Source: Methanovulcanius yangii (lineage in GTDB: Archaea > Halobacteriota > Methanomicrobia > Methanomicrobiales > Methanomicrobiaceae). Taken from it: a stretch of 64,000 nt of DNA. Under the pieces are notes generated by a model that saw nothing but the letters and a program-made list of their open reading frames with translations, was not told the DNA's origin and ran no database searches. The position numbers were made by a program, and so were the translations under genes. Shown piece by piece: positions 52,931 through 61,134 of this stretch. Numbering within the stretch: the stretch's first letter is position 1; every line of letters begins with the position of its first letter. Location: the NCBI RefSeq assembly GCF_018687785.1, contig NZ_LTBL01000001.1:1231780-1295779 (forward strand), written 5' to 3'.

Positions 52931-54430
52931 CTAACTGAAGACAAGAAGTGTCGCGCCGTCTTCATCCATGACAGTAAGGGTCCCCGACCGAATCTGATAG
53001 GATGATGACCTTTCCAGTGCCTGAAGATACAGTGTCTCCTGGTCCATCACCCCGTCCGGCTGTTCACAGTACATCTGCGTCATCCCCGCCGCACCAACAG
53101 CGAGGACGTCGTCTGCTGCCATATACTCTGCAAAGTAGTTATTGCATCCCGAACTTCCCGTCACCTGACCATCGGCACCGAAGGTGGCAGTGATACGGGT
53201 TTCAGGGAGCATGGAAACGACGCCGCCCACACCGTTGGTATAGGACGTAAGCATCCACTGCCGGCCGGTGAGGCTCGTGGTATCCTCAGTGAAGGTCACC
53301 ATGACTGCGCCCGCGTCCTTCAGTGTAAGTACGCTCCCTTCGATACGATAGGCCACAGAGGATGCCAGAGCATCAAGGTAGGCACTCTCCTGCTCCATTA
53401 CTCCCGCCGGTTCCCCGCACATCATCTTTGTGGAACCGAGTGGCCCGATGGCAATGCGGTCCCCCGTAACGGTGAACGGACCAAAGTAATTGTTGCACCC
53501 TGCACTTCCCGCCACCTGCCCGTCAGCACCGAAATTTGCGGAAACTACCGTCCCTTCGAGGACGGACCGGACAGACCCCGTGCCCGTGGAATAGGAGGTC
53601 ATCCGCCACTCCGTTGCCATCAGGTTTTCCGCCGACGTCTCCGTAGAGACGACATAGCGGGCAAGCCGCATGCCGTCCTCGTCCATGAGCATCAGTTCCC
53701 CTGCACCGACTCTATATTCAGCTGCCGTCTGAATCGCGGCAAGATAGGCGGTCTCCTGATCCATCACTCCTTCCGGGTCTGCACAGTACATCTCGGTCGA
53801 CGCCAGCGGGCCGATGGCAATCGTTCCCTTATCCGCAGAATAGGGTCCAAAGTAGTTGTTGCACCCCGCACTTCCCGTCATCTGATCATCGGCCCCGAAT
53901 TCAGCGCTGACACGCGTTCCGGCTAATACCGATACAAATCCATTCTGCCCGTCGTGATGCCCGGCAAGAAGCCATTTCGTTCCTTCAAGGGTCTGAACGA
54001 TCGCTTCGAACCGCAGAATCATCGCACCGGACCCATCCATCATCGTCAGGACGCCCTCATGTACCGAGTAGGACGCAACATCGGAAAGAAGGGTCAGATA
54101 CCGCTGCTCCTGATCCATCACTCCCTGTTCCGGACAGTACATCAGTGTCGAGACCGGCATTTCAATCGTCATCGACGTCCCCGACGTCTCATAGGACGCC
54201 CCGTAGCTGTTGCATCCGCCGGAACCCCCCAGACTGCCGTCCATGAATTCCGCCGTCACCGGTGCCGATACAAGCGGTGCAGCCATTGCACCGTTTTCAT
54301 CCATATAGGCATTGAGAAGCCACACCTCACCTGTGATCGTTTCCCCTTCACCGGGCGCCGTCGTGCACCCGCAGGCAATTACTCCAAGGAGGAGGAGAGC
54401 CCCCATCGCCCCCATCACACATGGTTTCAT
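52931..54430 (-). CDS. Lipoprotein with four META (HslJ-like) domains
   Basis: A 499-residue exported lipoprotein. The signal peptide ends in a lipobox-like VIACGC. Four META/DUF306 repeats of about 115 residues follow, each with the pattern GCNxYxxxY then MYCxxPxGVMDQExxYLxxL (YCPEQGVMDQEQRYL, YCADPEGVMDQETAYL, MCGEPAGVMEQESAYL, YCEQPDGVMDQETLYL). Each repeat carries two conserved cysteines that could form a disulphide. META domains occur in bacterial HslJ-type heat- and novobiocin-related proteins; four in tandem is uncommon. The start is MKPCVMGAM; a longer in-frame extension upstream is not protein-like. Monocistronic. Confidence 0.82.
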   Translation of the reverse strand: MKPCVMGAMGALLLLGVIACGCTTAPGEGETITGEVWLLNAYMDENGAMAAPLVSAPVTAEFMDGSLGGSGGCNSYGASYETSGTSMTIEMPVSTLMYCPEQGVMDQEQRYLTLLSDVASYSVHEGVLTMMDGSGAMILRFEAIVQTLEGTKWLLAGHHDGQNGFVSVLAGTRVSAEFGADDQMTGSAGCNNYFGPYSADKGTIAIGPLASTEMYCADPEGVMDQETAYLAAIQTAAEYRVGAGELMLMDEDGMRLARYVVSTETSAENLMATEWRMTSYSTGTGSVRSVLEGTVVSANFGADGQVAGSAGCNNYFGPFTVTGDRIAIGPLGSTKMMCGEPAGVMEQESAYLDALASSVAYRIEGSVLTLKDAGAVMVTFTEDTTSLTGRQWMLTSYTNGVGGVVSMLPETRITATFGADGQVTGSSGCNNYFAEYMAADDVLAVGAAGMTQMYCEQPDGVMDQETLYLQALERSSSYQIRSGTLTVMDEDGATLLVFS

Positions 54431-54603
54431 ACGCCCTCTAAAGGAATTGATGCTATTTATTGCTATGTCGAAGCGATCTGTTCCGTCATCCTCACCCTCA
54501 TGGAAATTCTCACTGCAGTTCAGGAATTCCTGTGCCCGACCATTTTCGATTGTGGAGATGAACAGGGAACCATTTGGATGATGGATCGGAGTGAAAAAAA
54601 GGA

Positions 54604-55182
54604 TTATTCGAGGGCGGCGCGGCCGAGGTCGAACGCCTTCAGGTTGGTATCTACGGTTTTCGGAGGGACACAACGCCGGACCGCTTCTTTGAGGCTTTCG
54701 ACGGTGAGCGGAATGTGCCGGGACGCCGCCCCGAGCATCACAACATTCTGCGCAAGGATGGTGCCTGCTTCGAGGGCCAGTGCAGCAGCGTCGACGGTGA
54801 GGACATCCCGTCCGGCAAGCTGCCGGGAAATGTCCTCCGCTTCCGGCACCTCCGCATCATACTGGAAAGCGGAGGTCGGGATGATCGTCTCCGTGTTGGA
54901 GATGATCGTTCCGCCATCTTTCAGGAAATGCGAATACCTGAGCGCCTCAAGGAGGTCGAACGAGATGATCAGGTCCGCGGTGCCGGGTGAGATGAGCGGA
55001 CCGTACTTCCCGTCAATCCGGATATGGGTCTCCACCGAACCCCCGCGCTGGGCCATGCCATGGGTTTCTGCGCCTCGCACACTCTTCCCTTCGAGGAGGC
55101 ATGCCTCACCGAGAATGTTCGAGGCAAGGATCGTTCCCTGCCCGCCGACACCAACGATCAGGACATCATAACTTCCACTCAT
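54604..55182 (-). CDS. iorB: Indolepyruvate:ferredoxin oxidoreductase beta subunit
   Basis: Gamma-type domain of the 2-ketoacid oxidoreductases, 192 residues. It shows VLIVGVGGQGTILASNIL and GAETHGMAQRGGSVETHIRI, typical of IorB. With IorA it decarboxylates aryl pyruvates to aryl-acetyl-CoA while reducing ferredoxin; in methanogens it can work in reverse to make aromatic amino acids from aryl acetates. The start overlaps the iorA stop (ATGA). Confidence 0.95.
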   Translation of the reverse strand: MSGSYDVLIVGVGGQGTILASNILGEACLLEGKSVRGAETHGMAQRGGSVETHIRIDGKYGPLISPGTADLIISFDLLEALRYSHFLKDGGTIISNTETIIPTSAFQYDAEVPEAEDISRQLAGRDVLTVDAAALALEAGTILAQNVVMLGAASRHIPLTVESLKEAVRRCVPPKTVDTNLKAFDLGRAALE

Positions 55183-56948
55183 TTCTTTCCCTCCATTCGT
55201 ATGGCGCCGGTGGGACAGATCTGCGCACAGACCGAACACCCGCTGCACAGCGTATTGATGGATGCCTTCTCATCATGGAATTCGATGGCAGGGCACCCAA
55301 ACCTGACACATGCCTTGCAGCCGGTGCATGCGTCTGTATCCACGGTGAATGGTTTTCTCCTGATCCCGGCACGACGTGCATTGATCACGCATGGCTGGTA
55401 GGCGATGATGACTTTCACCCCTCTGCGTGCCTTTGCAGCCTTCATCGCCTCAAGGCACTGTGTCAGATCATAGGAGTTGACCTTCTCAACATAGGCCGCC
55501 CCACACGACCGGCAGATGGCCTCAAGGGAGACGGGAGGGGATTCCACCCCCCTCGCCGTCATTCCGGTATTCGGGTTGGGCTGGTGCCCGGTCATGGCGG
55601 TGATCCGATTGTCGAGGATGACGACCGTCATGTTCGCCCCGTTGTACACTGCATTCAGGAGCCCCTGAATACCCGTGTGAAGGAAGGTGGAGTCCCCGAT
55701 GGTGCATACGACATCCCGTTCCTCGCCGGACTGGGCAATCCCGCTTCCCACCGTGATGGAGGCTCCCATGCATATCGTGGTATCCACCACCCCGAGCTGA
55801 ATTCCCAGCGTATAGCATCCGATGTCGCTCGGGAATATGCCGTCTTTGAAGACCCGCTTCATCGCATAGAAGACCGACCGGTGACCACATCCTGCACAGA
55901 GGAGGGGTGGGCGTCGGGGAATATCCGGGACCGCAGTCACCTCAGGGAAGACCTCTGTCGGCACAAAGCCGGCCTTTCCCATCGCCGTGGCAACCGATGC
56001 GGGGTCAAGTTCACCCTCGTATGCAATATAGCCGTCCATCTTGCCGTTGACAATGGTGGATGTTGCAACCATGCGCACCGCTTCTTCGATGACAGGGGAA
56101 AGTTCTTCGACCACCAGAATCTTCTCATGCTGCGCAACAAACCCGCCAAGCCATTCCAGATCAACCGGGTACGCACCGATCTTTGCAAACGAGACGCCAT
56201 CCGGAAGAAGTTCCTGCACATAGGATGCCGCAATCCCACCCGCAATGATGCCGGTCGACCCCTTCACCTCGGCGGTATTGAGGCCCTTTGCGACGAGTGC
56301 ACGGGCAAGCGGACCCAGCTTTTCATTGAGTTTTTTATGAAGCACCCGGGTATGTGCGGGAATGACCACATACTGCTGTGGGTTGCGCTCAAAGTGTCCT
56401 GTGCGGTGATCGGTACCGACTTCCCCGGGTTCAACATCGCTCTTTGAATGGCAGATGCGCGTCGTCGGCCGGAAGAGGACGGGAAGCCCAAACTCCTCGG
56501 AGAGTGCGAAGGCCTCTATCATCATCGTCCGCGCCTCGCGCACGCTTGCGGGGTCCAGACAGGGAATCCTGGCAAAGAGTGCATATCTCCTGCTGTCCTG
56601 CTCATTCTGGGAACTGTGGGCGAACGGATCATCCGCTGAAAGAATGACAAGGCCCCCCGTAATCCCCGTGTATGCGCTGGTCATAAGCGGGTCGGCCGCA
56701 ACATTCAGTCCGACATGCTTCATGGTCGCAAGTGAACGAATACCGGTCCATGCCGCTGCAAGGGCGTTTTCGAGAGCAACCTTTTCATTCACCGACCATT
56801 CCACATAAAAATCCCGATCATTCTGAGTCCGGAGGATATCGATGACTTCTGATGACGGGGTCCCCGGGTATCCGCTGGCAAAATCGATGTTCGCCTCACA
56901 GCAGGCGTGGGCTATCACCTCATTTCCCAGCATATAGCGTGTAACCAT
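55179..56948 (-). CDS. iorA: Indolepyruvate:ferredoxin oxidoreductase alpha subunit
   Basis: A 589-residue thiamine-diphosphate and iron-sulphur enzyme. The pyrimidine-binding domain is N-terminal (GNEVIAHACCEANIDFASGY, SVNEKVALENALAAA), the TPP domain is central (CAGCGHRSVF, GDSTFLHTGIQGLLNAVYNG) and the C-terminus carries two ferredoxin-type [4Fe-4S] motifs (CTGCKACVRFGCP, CSGCSVCAQICP). Length and arrangement are normal for archaeal IorA. Its placement some 3 kb from the shikimate operon supports a role in aromatic amino-acid metabolism. Confidence 0.96.
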   Translation of the reverse strand: MVTRYMLGNEVIAHACCEANIDFASGYPGTPSSEVIDILRTQNDRDFYVEWSVNEKVALENALAAAWTGIRSLATMKHVGLNVAADPLMTSAYTGITGGLVILSADDPFAHSSQNEQDSRRYALFARIPCLDPASVREARTMMIEAFALSEEFGLPVLFRPTTRICHSKSDVEPGEVGTDHRTGHFERNPQQYVVIPAHTRVLHKKLNEKLGPLARALVAKGLNTAEVKGSTGIIAGGIAASYVQELLPDGVSFAKIGAYPVDLEWLGGFVAQHEKILVVEELSPVIEEAVRMVATSTIVNGKMDGYIAYEGELDPASVATAMGKAGFVPTEVFPEVTAVPDIPRRPPLLCAGCGHRSVFYAMKRVFKDGIFPSDIGCYTLGIQLGVVDTTICMGASITVGSGIAQSGEERDVVCTIGDSTFLHTGIQGLLNAVYNGANMTVVILDNRITAMTGHQPNPNTGMTARGVESPPVSLEAICRSCGAAYVEKVNSYDLTQCLEAMKAAKARRGVKVIIAYQPCVINARRAGIRRKPFTVDTDACTGCKACVRFGCPAIEFHDEKASINTLCSGCSVCAQICPTGAIRMEGKK

Positions 56949-57071
56949 ACCTGCTCAAAGGTTCGATAAGCTGTGGTTTATAGTATTCTGATCCGAATTG
57001 GTCAAATCCTGCAAGGCAAATCCAAAACCCTTATTAGGTTCGATATCTCATCTAATTAGGTAATTCAGCAA

Positions 57072-57144
57072 GGGCCCGTAGCATAGTCGGTGGTGCACCC
57101 GGCTGATAACCGGGAGGTCGTGCGTTCGAGTCGCACCGGGCCCA
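57072..57144 (+). tRNA. tRNA-Ile (GAT anticodon)
   Basis: GGGCCCG pairs with CGGGCCC as acceptor stem, discriminator A. The anticodon arm CCCGG-CTGATAA-CCGGG gives GAT. The T arm GTGCG-TTCGAGT-CGCAC is perfect. No intron and no encoded CCA. Confidence 0.95.
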
Positions 57145-57247
57145 TCACCACTTTTTCCAAAGTTATTCGATGAGCAGATGCTCCTTCGGGCACCATTGCG
57201 GACCAAATCATCAGCCTTAATATGTTCATGAGGACTAACTATCGAAT

Positions 57248-57724
57248 ATGAACAATCGTCCCCTCCTGCTCATGATTGGCGGAATACTCGTCGTCCTTGC
57301 AATGGTTGCCGTCGGCGGGATCTTCATCGGAGGTATCGGCCTCATCCTTGTCCTCACCCTTGCAGTGTCCCTCTATCTCAATGAAAAAGGAAGGCAACTG
57401 GGAGAGATACCCGACCTGGATGCAGTCCTTTCCAGTGATGCAAAACGGATCATCATACGAAACCACGGAAATGGTCCGGCTGTAGCCGTTCATGTCGCCA
57501 TCGTTCCGCTGAACAAGGAATTTGATGCAGAAAGCATCGATCCGGATGGAAAATATGTATGGGAGGCGGAAGAGATGATTCAGGAGGCAAAGGCGGCCAT
57601 CATCTGGCATGATACGGATGGCAGGACATACTCCAATGAGAGCAGACTCTCGGCTCTTGGAAAGGGAGAGGATGATCTCCTAAAACCGATGTTTCCGCTC
57701 TTTGACTCAAAACCAAAAAAATAG
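57248..57724 (+). CDS. Hypothetical membrane protein
   Basis: A 158-residue protein not recognised. The first ~45 residues form two closely spaced membrane helices (LLLMIGGILVVLAMVAVGGIF, IGLILVLTLAVSLYL). The remainder is a soluble mixed alpha/beta domain that includes IIRNHGNGPAVAVHVAIVPLN, reminiscent of small beta-sandwich domains in membrane-tethered proteins. It has its own short upstream region after tRNA-Ile and is convergent with the next gene, their stops 6 bases apart. Real because of length, hydrophobic profile and codon use; function unknown. Confidence 0.65.
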   Translation: MNNRPLLLMIGGILVVLAMVAVGGIFIGGIGLILVLTLAVSLYLNEKGRQLGEIPDLDAVLSSDAKRIIIRNHGNGPAVAVHVAIVPLNKEFDAESIDPDGKYVWEAEEMIQEAKAAIIWHDTDGRTYSNESRLSALGKGEDDLLKPMFPLFDSKPKK

Positions 57725-57730
57725 ATTTTT

Positions 57731-58252
57731 TTATTCCCGAATAAAGGCGATGACTTTTTCGAGGGCGTCCACCAGCTCCTTCTGGTCGGAGACATACTCC
57801 TCTATCGCCTTATAGAGCATCACGATAATATCAAATCCATAGAGATCGATGATGTCCTCCGGACTGATCTCACGCTGGTACGAATCGATGAGAAAACCAT
57901 CCGCACTGTACATGAGCTCATAAAATACCCCGTCCTCTCCGAGGACACAGTACTGGTTATCGACCTTCTTCTCGATATCATCCGGCCGATACGGCATCGG
58001 TTCGGTCTTTCCGAGGAGGAGAAACTTCTGTTCATAATAGACGGTATCGTAGAGTTCGCCCTTCCCGTCCTGCTTCCCCCGGGTCATCATCTGCAGGCCG
58101 GCCTCGGGGACGATGGGGCGGGCCATATCAGCCATCTTCTTCAGAAGAGAAGCAGTCTCCCCTACAGCCTCGGCAGAGAGGGCGGAGATCTGATCCTTGT
58201 ATTCCTTCGACTTCTCGACCGCTGTTTTATAGCCTTCTTCAATAATGTCCAT
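57731..58252 (-). CDS. Conserved hypothetical protein, function unknown
   Basis: A 173-residue soluble acidic protein that I do not recognise. An N-terminal helical part (GYKTAVEKSKEYKDQISALS) leads to a central segment with DTVYYEQKFLLLGKTEP and VDNQYCVLGEDGVFYELMYS, and a helical C-terminus (IIVMLYKAIEEYVSDQKELV). No signal, membrane helix or catalytic motif is visible. A T-run follows its stop on the minus strand. Its start is 84 bases from the mtaB stop, so it may be the second gene of that unit. Confidence 0.6.
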   Translation of the reverse strand: MDIIEEGYKTAVEKSKEYKDQISALSAEAVGETASLLKKMADMARPIVPEAGLQMMTRGKQDGKGELYDTVYYEQKFLLLGKTEPMPYRPDDIEKKVDNQYCVLGEDGVFYELMYSADGFLIDSYQREISPEDIIDLYGFDIIVMLYKAIEEYVSDQKELVDALEKVIAFIRE

Positions 58253-58336
58253 GTCTCTTGTTCACTCCTGATATTGTATCGGTTGCCCGCCCTTTGCATT
58301 AACGCTTCCTTTTGGAGGATCCTTCACCCGGCAGGC

Positions 58337-59557
58337 CTATCCCCTGTCAGATCTGCTTCCTATCAGATAATGCCTCTGGTGACCCGTTATCCGAACACGG
58401 CACCTCGACCCGAGGGGGAGTTCTTCCCTGATAACGATGTTTTCATACCCGGGACTGCGTGCCACAACCGACCCGCCCCTCTTCTGTTCAGTGACTATGA
58501 CCTCAAATTCCTCACCCAGAAGGCCTTCGTTGTGACGGTCGCTGATGGTGCCGGCGGCCGCCGTCAATGCCCTTGAACGGTCCTTTTTCACCCTGTCGGG
58601 AATATCCCGGTATGCCGCTGCCGGGGTGCCGTCCCTGACCGAAAATCGCGTGATATTGACCTTCGTGGGGCTTGTTTTCCTGAGGAGGGAAAGAGTCTCC
58701 TCGAAGTCCGCGTCGGTCTCCGTAGGAAATCCGACGATAAAATCCGTGGAGATGCGGATATCCGGGATCTCTCTTCGAAAGGCCTCCACGACTCTGCAGT
58801 ACTCCGCTCCGGTGTATCCCCGGTTCATGTCTTTTAGAACTTTGTCGGAACCTGCCTGAACCGGGAGATGGGCGAAACCGAAGATCTTCTCTGACTGGAA
58901 GGCATCAACAAGGCGGTCAAGGATTGGCAGAACTGTTGCCGGATTCATCATACCCACCCTGACACGAACGTCGGCAGTGCTCCGGTCGATCGCCTGCAAC
59001 AGCACCGCAAGATCCGTCCCGCAGTCCATGCCGTAGGCACTCAGGTCCTGGCCGGTCAGCTGAACTTCCGCTGCACCGGCCCGGCCGAGTTCCTCGATCT
59101 CATGTACAATGCTACTGACGGGGAGGCTCTGCATACGCCCCCGGGCAAACCGTGTAATACAGTATGTGCAGGCGCCCATACATCCCGGCCCGACCTGCAT
59201 AACACCGACCGCAGGAGCGATCATCACCCCCGTCCATGGATGGGCCCGATATACCTCGTCCGGGAGGAGAATCCGGGCGCGGGGGAATTCTTCCAAAATG
59301 CGCTCCTTCTGGACGACCGGCATGCACCCGGTAATGATCACTTCCTTCGCCTGAAAGGCCTTCAGACGCCTCAGCATCGCTCTTTCGGTCGCAGCGACTA
59401 CTGTACAGGAATTGATGATGACAACCTCCGCTTCTTCCGCGGGAACCTGGACGCACCCCTGTGATGTGGCGATGGCAATCAGTTTCTGTGCATCGGCGTG
59501 GTTGTAGGTACAGCCATACGATTCGATATGAAATCTGCGGTTAACAAGCTCGTGCAT
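58337..59557 (-). CDS. tRNA t6A37 methylthiotransferase (MtaB/CDKAL1 type)
   Basis: A radical-SAM enzyme that adds a methylthio group to N6-threonylcarbamoyladenosine 37 of ANN-decoding tRNAs. The 406 residues have the N-terminal UPF0004 domain with three cluster cysteines (C16 in YGCTYN, then INSCTV and TGCMPV), the radical-SAM triad in GCMGACTYC, and a C-terminal TRAM domain ending RVRITGHQRHYLIGSRSDRG. The archaeal e-MtaB subgroup is the best fit. It starts MHELVNRRFHIESYGCTYN. Confidence 0.93.
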   Translation of the reverse strand: MHELVNRRFHIESYGCTYNHADAQKLIAIATSQGCVQVPAEEAEVVIINSCTVVAATERAMLRRLKAFQAKEVIITGCMPVVQKERILEEFPRARILLPDEVYRAHPWTGVMIAPAVGVMQVGPGCMGACTYCITRFARGRMQSLPVSSIVHEIEELGRAGAAEVQLTGQDLSAYGMDCGTDLAVLLQAIDRSTADVRVRVGMMNPATVLPILDRLVDAFQSEKIFGFAHLPVQAGSDKVLKDMNRGYTGAEYCRVVEAFRREIPDIRISTDFIVGFPTETDADFEETLSLLRKTSPTKVNITRFSVRDGTPAAAYRDIPDRVKKDRSRALTAAAGTISDRHNEGLLGEEFEVIVTEQKRGGSVVARSPGYENIVIREELPLGSRCRVRITGHQRHYLIGSRSDRG

Positions 59558-59650
59558 GTAGAACTCCGGAAGAGACCACCCGGTCTGATGTACTCAATTT
59601 CGTTTCCGAGATGGTAAAAAGTAGCTTTCCTGCAGCGGGTCGTCCGGCCT

Positions 59651-60103
59651 TTAGAGGGCCTTCTCCATGATGAGACGGTCCTCTCCATCTCCAAAATACC
59701 GCTCGGCCCTTGAGACGGGCACGAACCCCTCACTCGCATAGAGGTCGGTTGCGGCAGCATTCGCAGGTGCAACCGACAGAAATACCGATGTTGCCCCCGA
59801 TACCGCAAGAGAACGTATCGCGGCCCTAAGGAGCATTCTTCCGTACCCGCTTCTCCGGCATTCTTCTGAGACATGAAGCCTGAGTATCCATCCCTCCGAA
59901 GGGCGACCCTGTACTACGGCGGCAATCGTAAACCCGGCCACGCCGGAAGGACCCTGTATTACAAAAAAAGATTCGGGATACAGTGCCCCCGCCTGCCGGA
60001 CGAAGACGGCTCCTGCATAGGATGCCGGATGCATGCCGGCATTCATCCGGCAGACATCATCGAAATCGGCATCGCTGTATGGCCGGATGAAGGCGCCACT
60101 CAT
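59651..60103 (-). CDS. GNAT family N-acetyltransferase
   Basis: A 150-residue Gcn5-related acetyltransferase. Motif A for acetyl-CoA is clear (LHVSEECRRSGYGRMLLRAA, with RRSGYG), followed by motif B around NAAATDLYASEGFVPVSRAE. The substrate cannot be deduced; RimI-like protein acetylation is one possibility. Its start overlaps the aroC stop by 4 bases (ATGA), so it is translationally coupled as the last gene of the aromatic operon, which suggests but does not prove a related role. Confidence 0.88.
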   Translation of the reverse strand: MSGAFIRPYSDADFDDVCRMNAGMHPASYAGAVFVRQAGALYPESFFVIQGPSGVAGFTIAAVVQGRPSEGWILRLHVSEECRRSGYGRMLLRAAIRSLAVSGATSVFLSVAPANAAATDLYASEGFVPVSRAERYFGDGEDRLIMEKAL

Positions 60104-61134
60104 CTAAATTTCTCCTTCTCCGCGTTCGTCCCCTTTCCGGCGAACCATCGGTTCACCGACTGGGCAAGGCTGGCATCCGCAAGTACAATGGCCGCCATGC
60201 ACTCAGCAACGACCAGAATCCGGGGGACGATGCAGGGATCATGTCGGCCGTCAACCGACAGAACGGCGGGCCTCCCGGCGGAGTCCAGCGTCCGCTGTTG
60301 GAGACAGATGGAGGGAGTGGGCTTGACGGCAATCCGTATGACAATAGCCTCCCCGGTCGATATGCCGCCGAGGATACCACCTGCATGGTTCGTCAGGTAT
60401 CCGTCCGGACCGATTTCATCGTTATTTTCACTGCCAAACCGGTCCGTCACGGCAAACCCGTCACCAATTTCCACCGCCTTGACCGATCCTATCGACATCA
60501 TCGCCGAGGCAAGAGCGGCATCCAGTTTCCCGAAAACCGGGTCACCCAGACCGGGAGGGCATCCTGTTGCCGTGATCTCCACGACGCCCCCGACGGAGTT
60601 GTCCGCCTCCTTTGCGGCTCGGATTTCGTCTTCAAACCGGCCGGGATCCGTATTCCCGTGAATCGACAGGATCCGGGAGGAGACGGCCATCCCATCAGCG
60701 GCAAGTATGCGGGCGGCAAGCGCACCGGCCATCACCCGTGCAACCGTTTCACGACCGGAACTCCTGCCGCCGCCACGGAAGTCACGGATGCCATATTTCT
60801 GCTCATAGACCAGATCGGCATGCCCCGGGCGAAACCTGTCCCGCAGCTCGGCATAATCGCCGCTCCGGGCATCGATGTTACCAACGATCATCGCGATGGG
60901 TGTCCCGGTGGTCCGCCCCTCAAAGACACCGGAGAGAATGTCAACACGGTCCGTTTCCCTGCGGGGAGTAGTCAAATCACTTGTCCCCGGACGGCGGCGG
61001 TCGAGATACGGCTGGACATCATCTGCTGAAAACGCAATTCCCGGAGGACATCCGTCTATGACGACCCCCAGCGCCTTCCCGTGGCTCTCCCCGAAGGTCG
61101 TGCACCTGAAGAAATTCCCGAATGTGTTCATCAT
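60100..61134 (-). CDS. aroC: Chorismate synthase
   Basis: Last shikimate enzyme, converting EPSP to chorismate with reduced flavin. The 344 residues carry all three family signatures: TFGESHGKALGVVIDGCPPG, GGRSSGRETVARVMAGALA and RTLDSAGRPAVLSVDGRHDP. It starts MMNTFGN; the second Met is an alternative. The ATG overlaps the stop of aroKE (ATGA). Confidence 0.96.
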   Translation of the reverse strand: MMNTFGNFFRCTTFGESHGKALGVVIDGCPPGIAFSADDVQPYLDRRRPGTSDLTTPRRETDRVDILSGVFEGRTTGTPIAMIVGNIDARSGDYAELRDRFRPGHADLVYEQKYGIRDFRGGGRSSGRETVARVMAGALAARILAADGMAVSSRILSIHGNTDPGRFEDEIRAAKEADNSVGGVVEITATGCPPGLGDPVFGKLDAALASAMMSIGSVKAVEIGDGFAVTDRFGSENNDEIGPDGYLTNHAGGILGGISTGEAIVIRIAVKPTPSICLQQRTLDSAGRPAVLSVDGRHDPCIVPRILVVAECMAAIVLADASLAQSVNRWFAGKGTNAEKEKFR

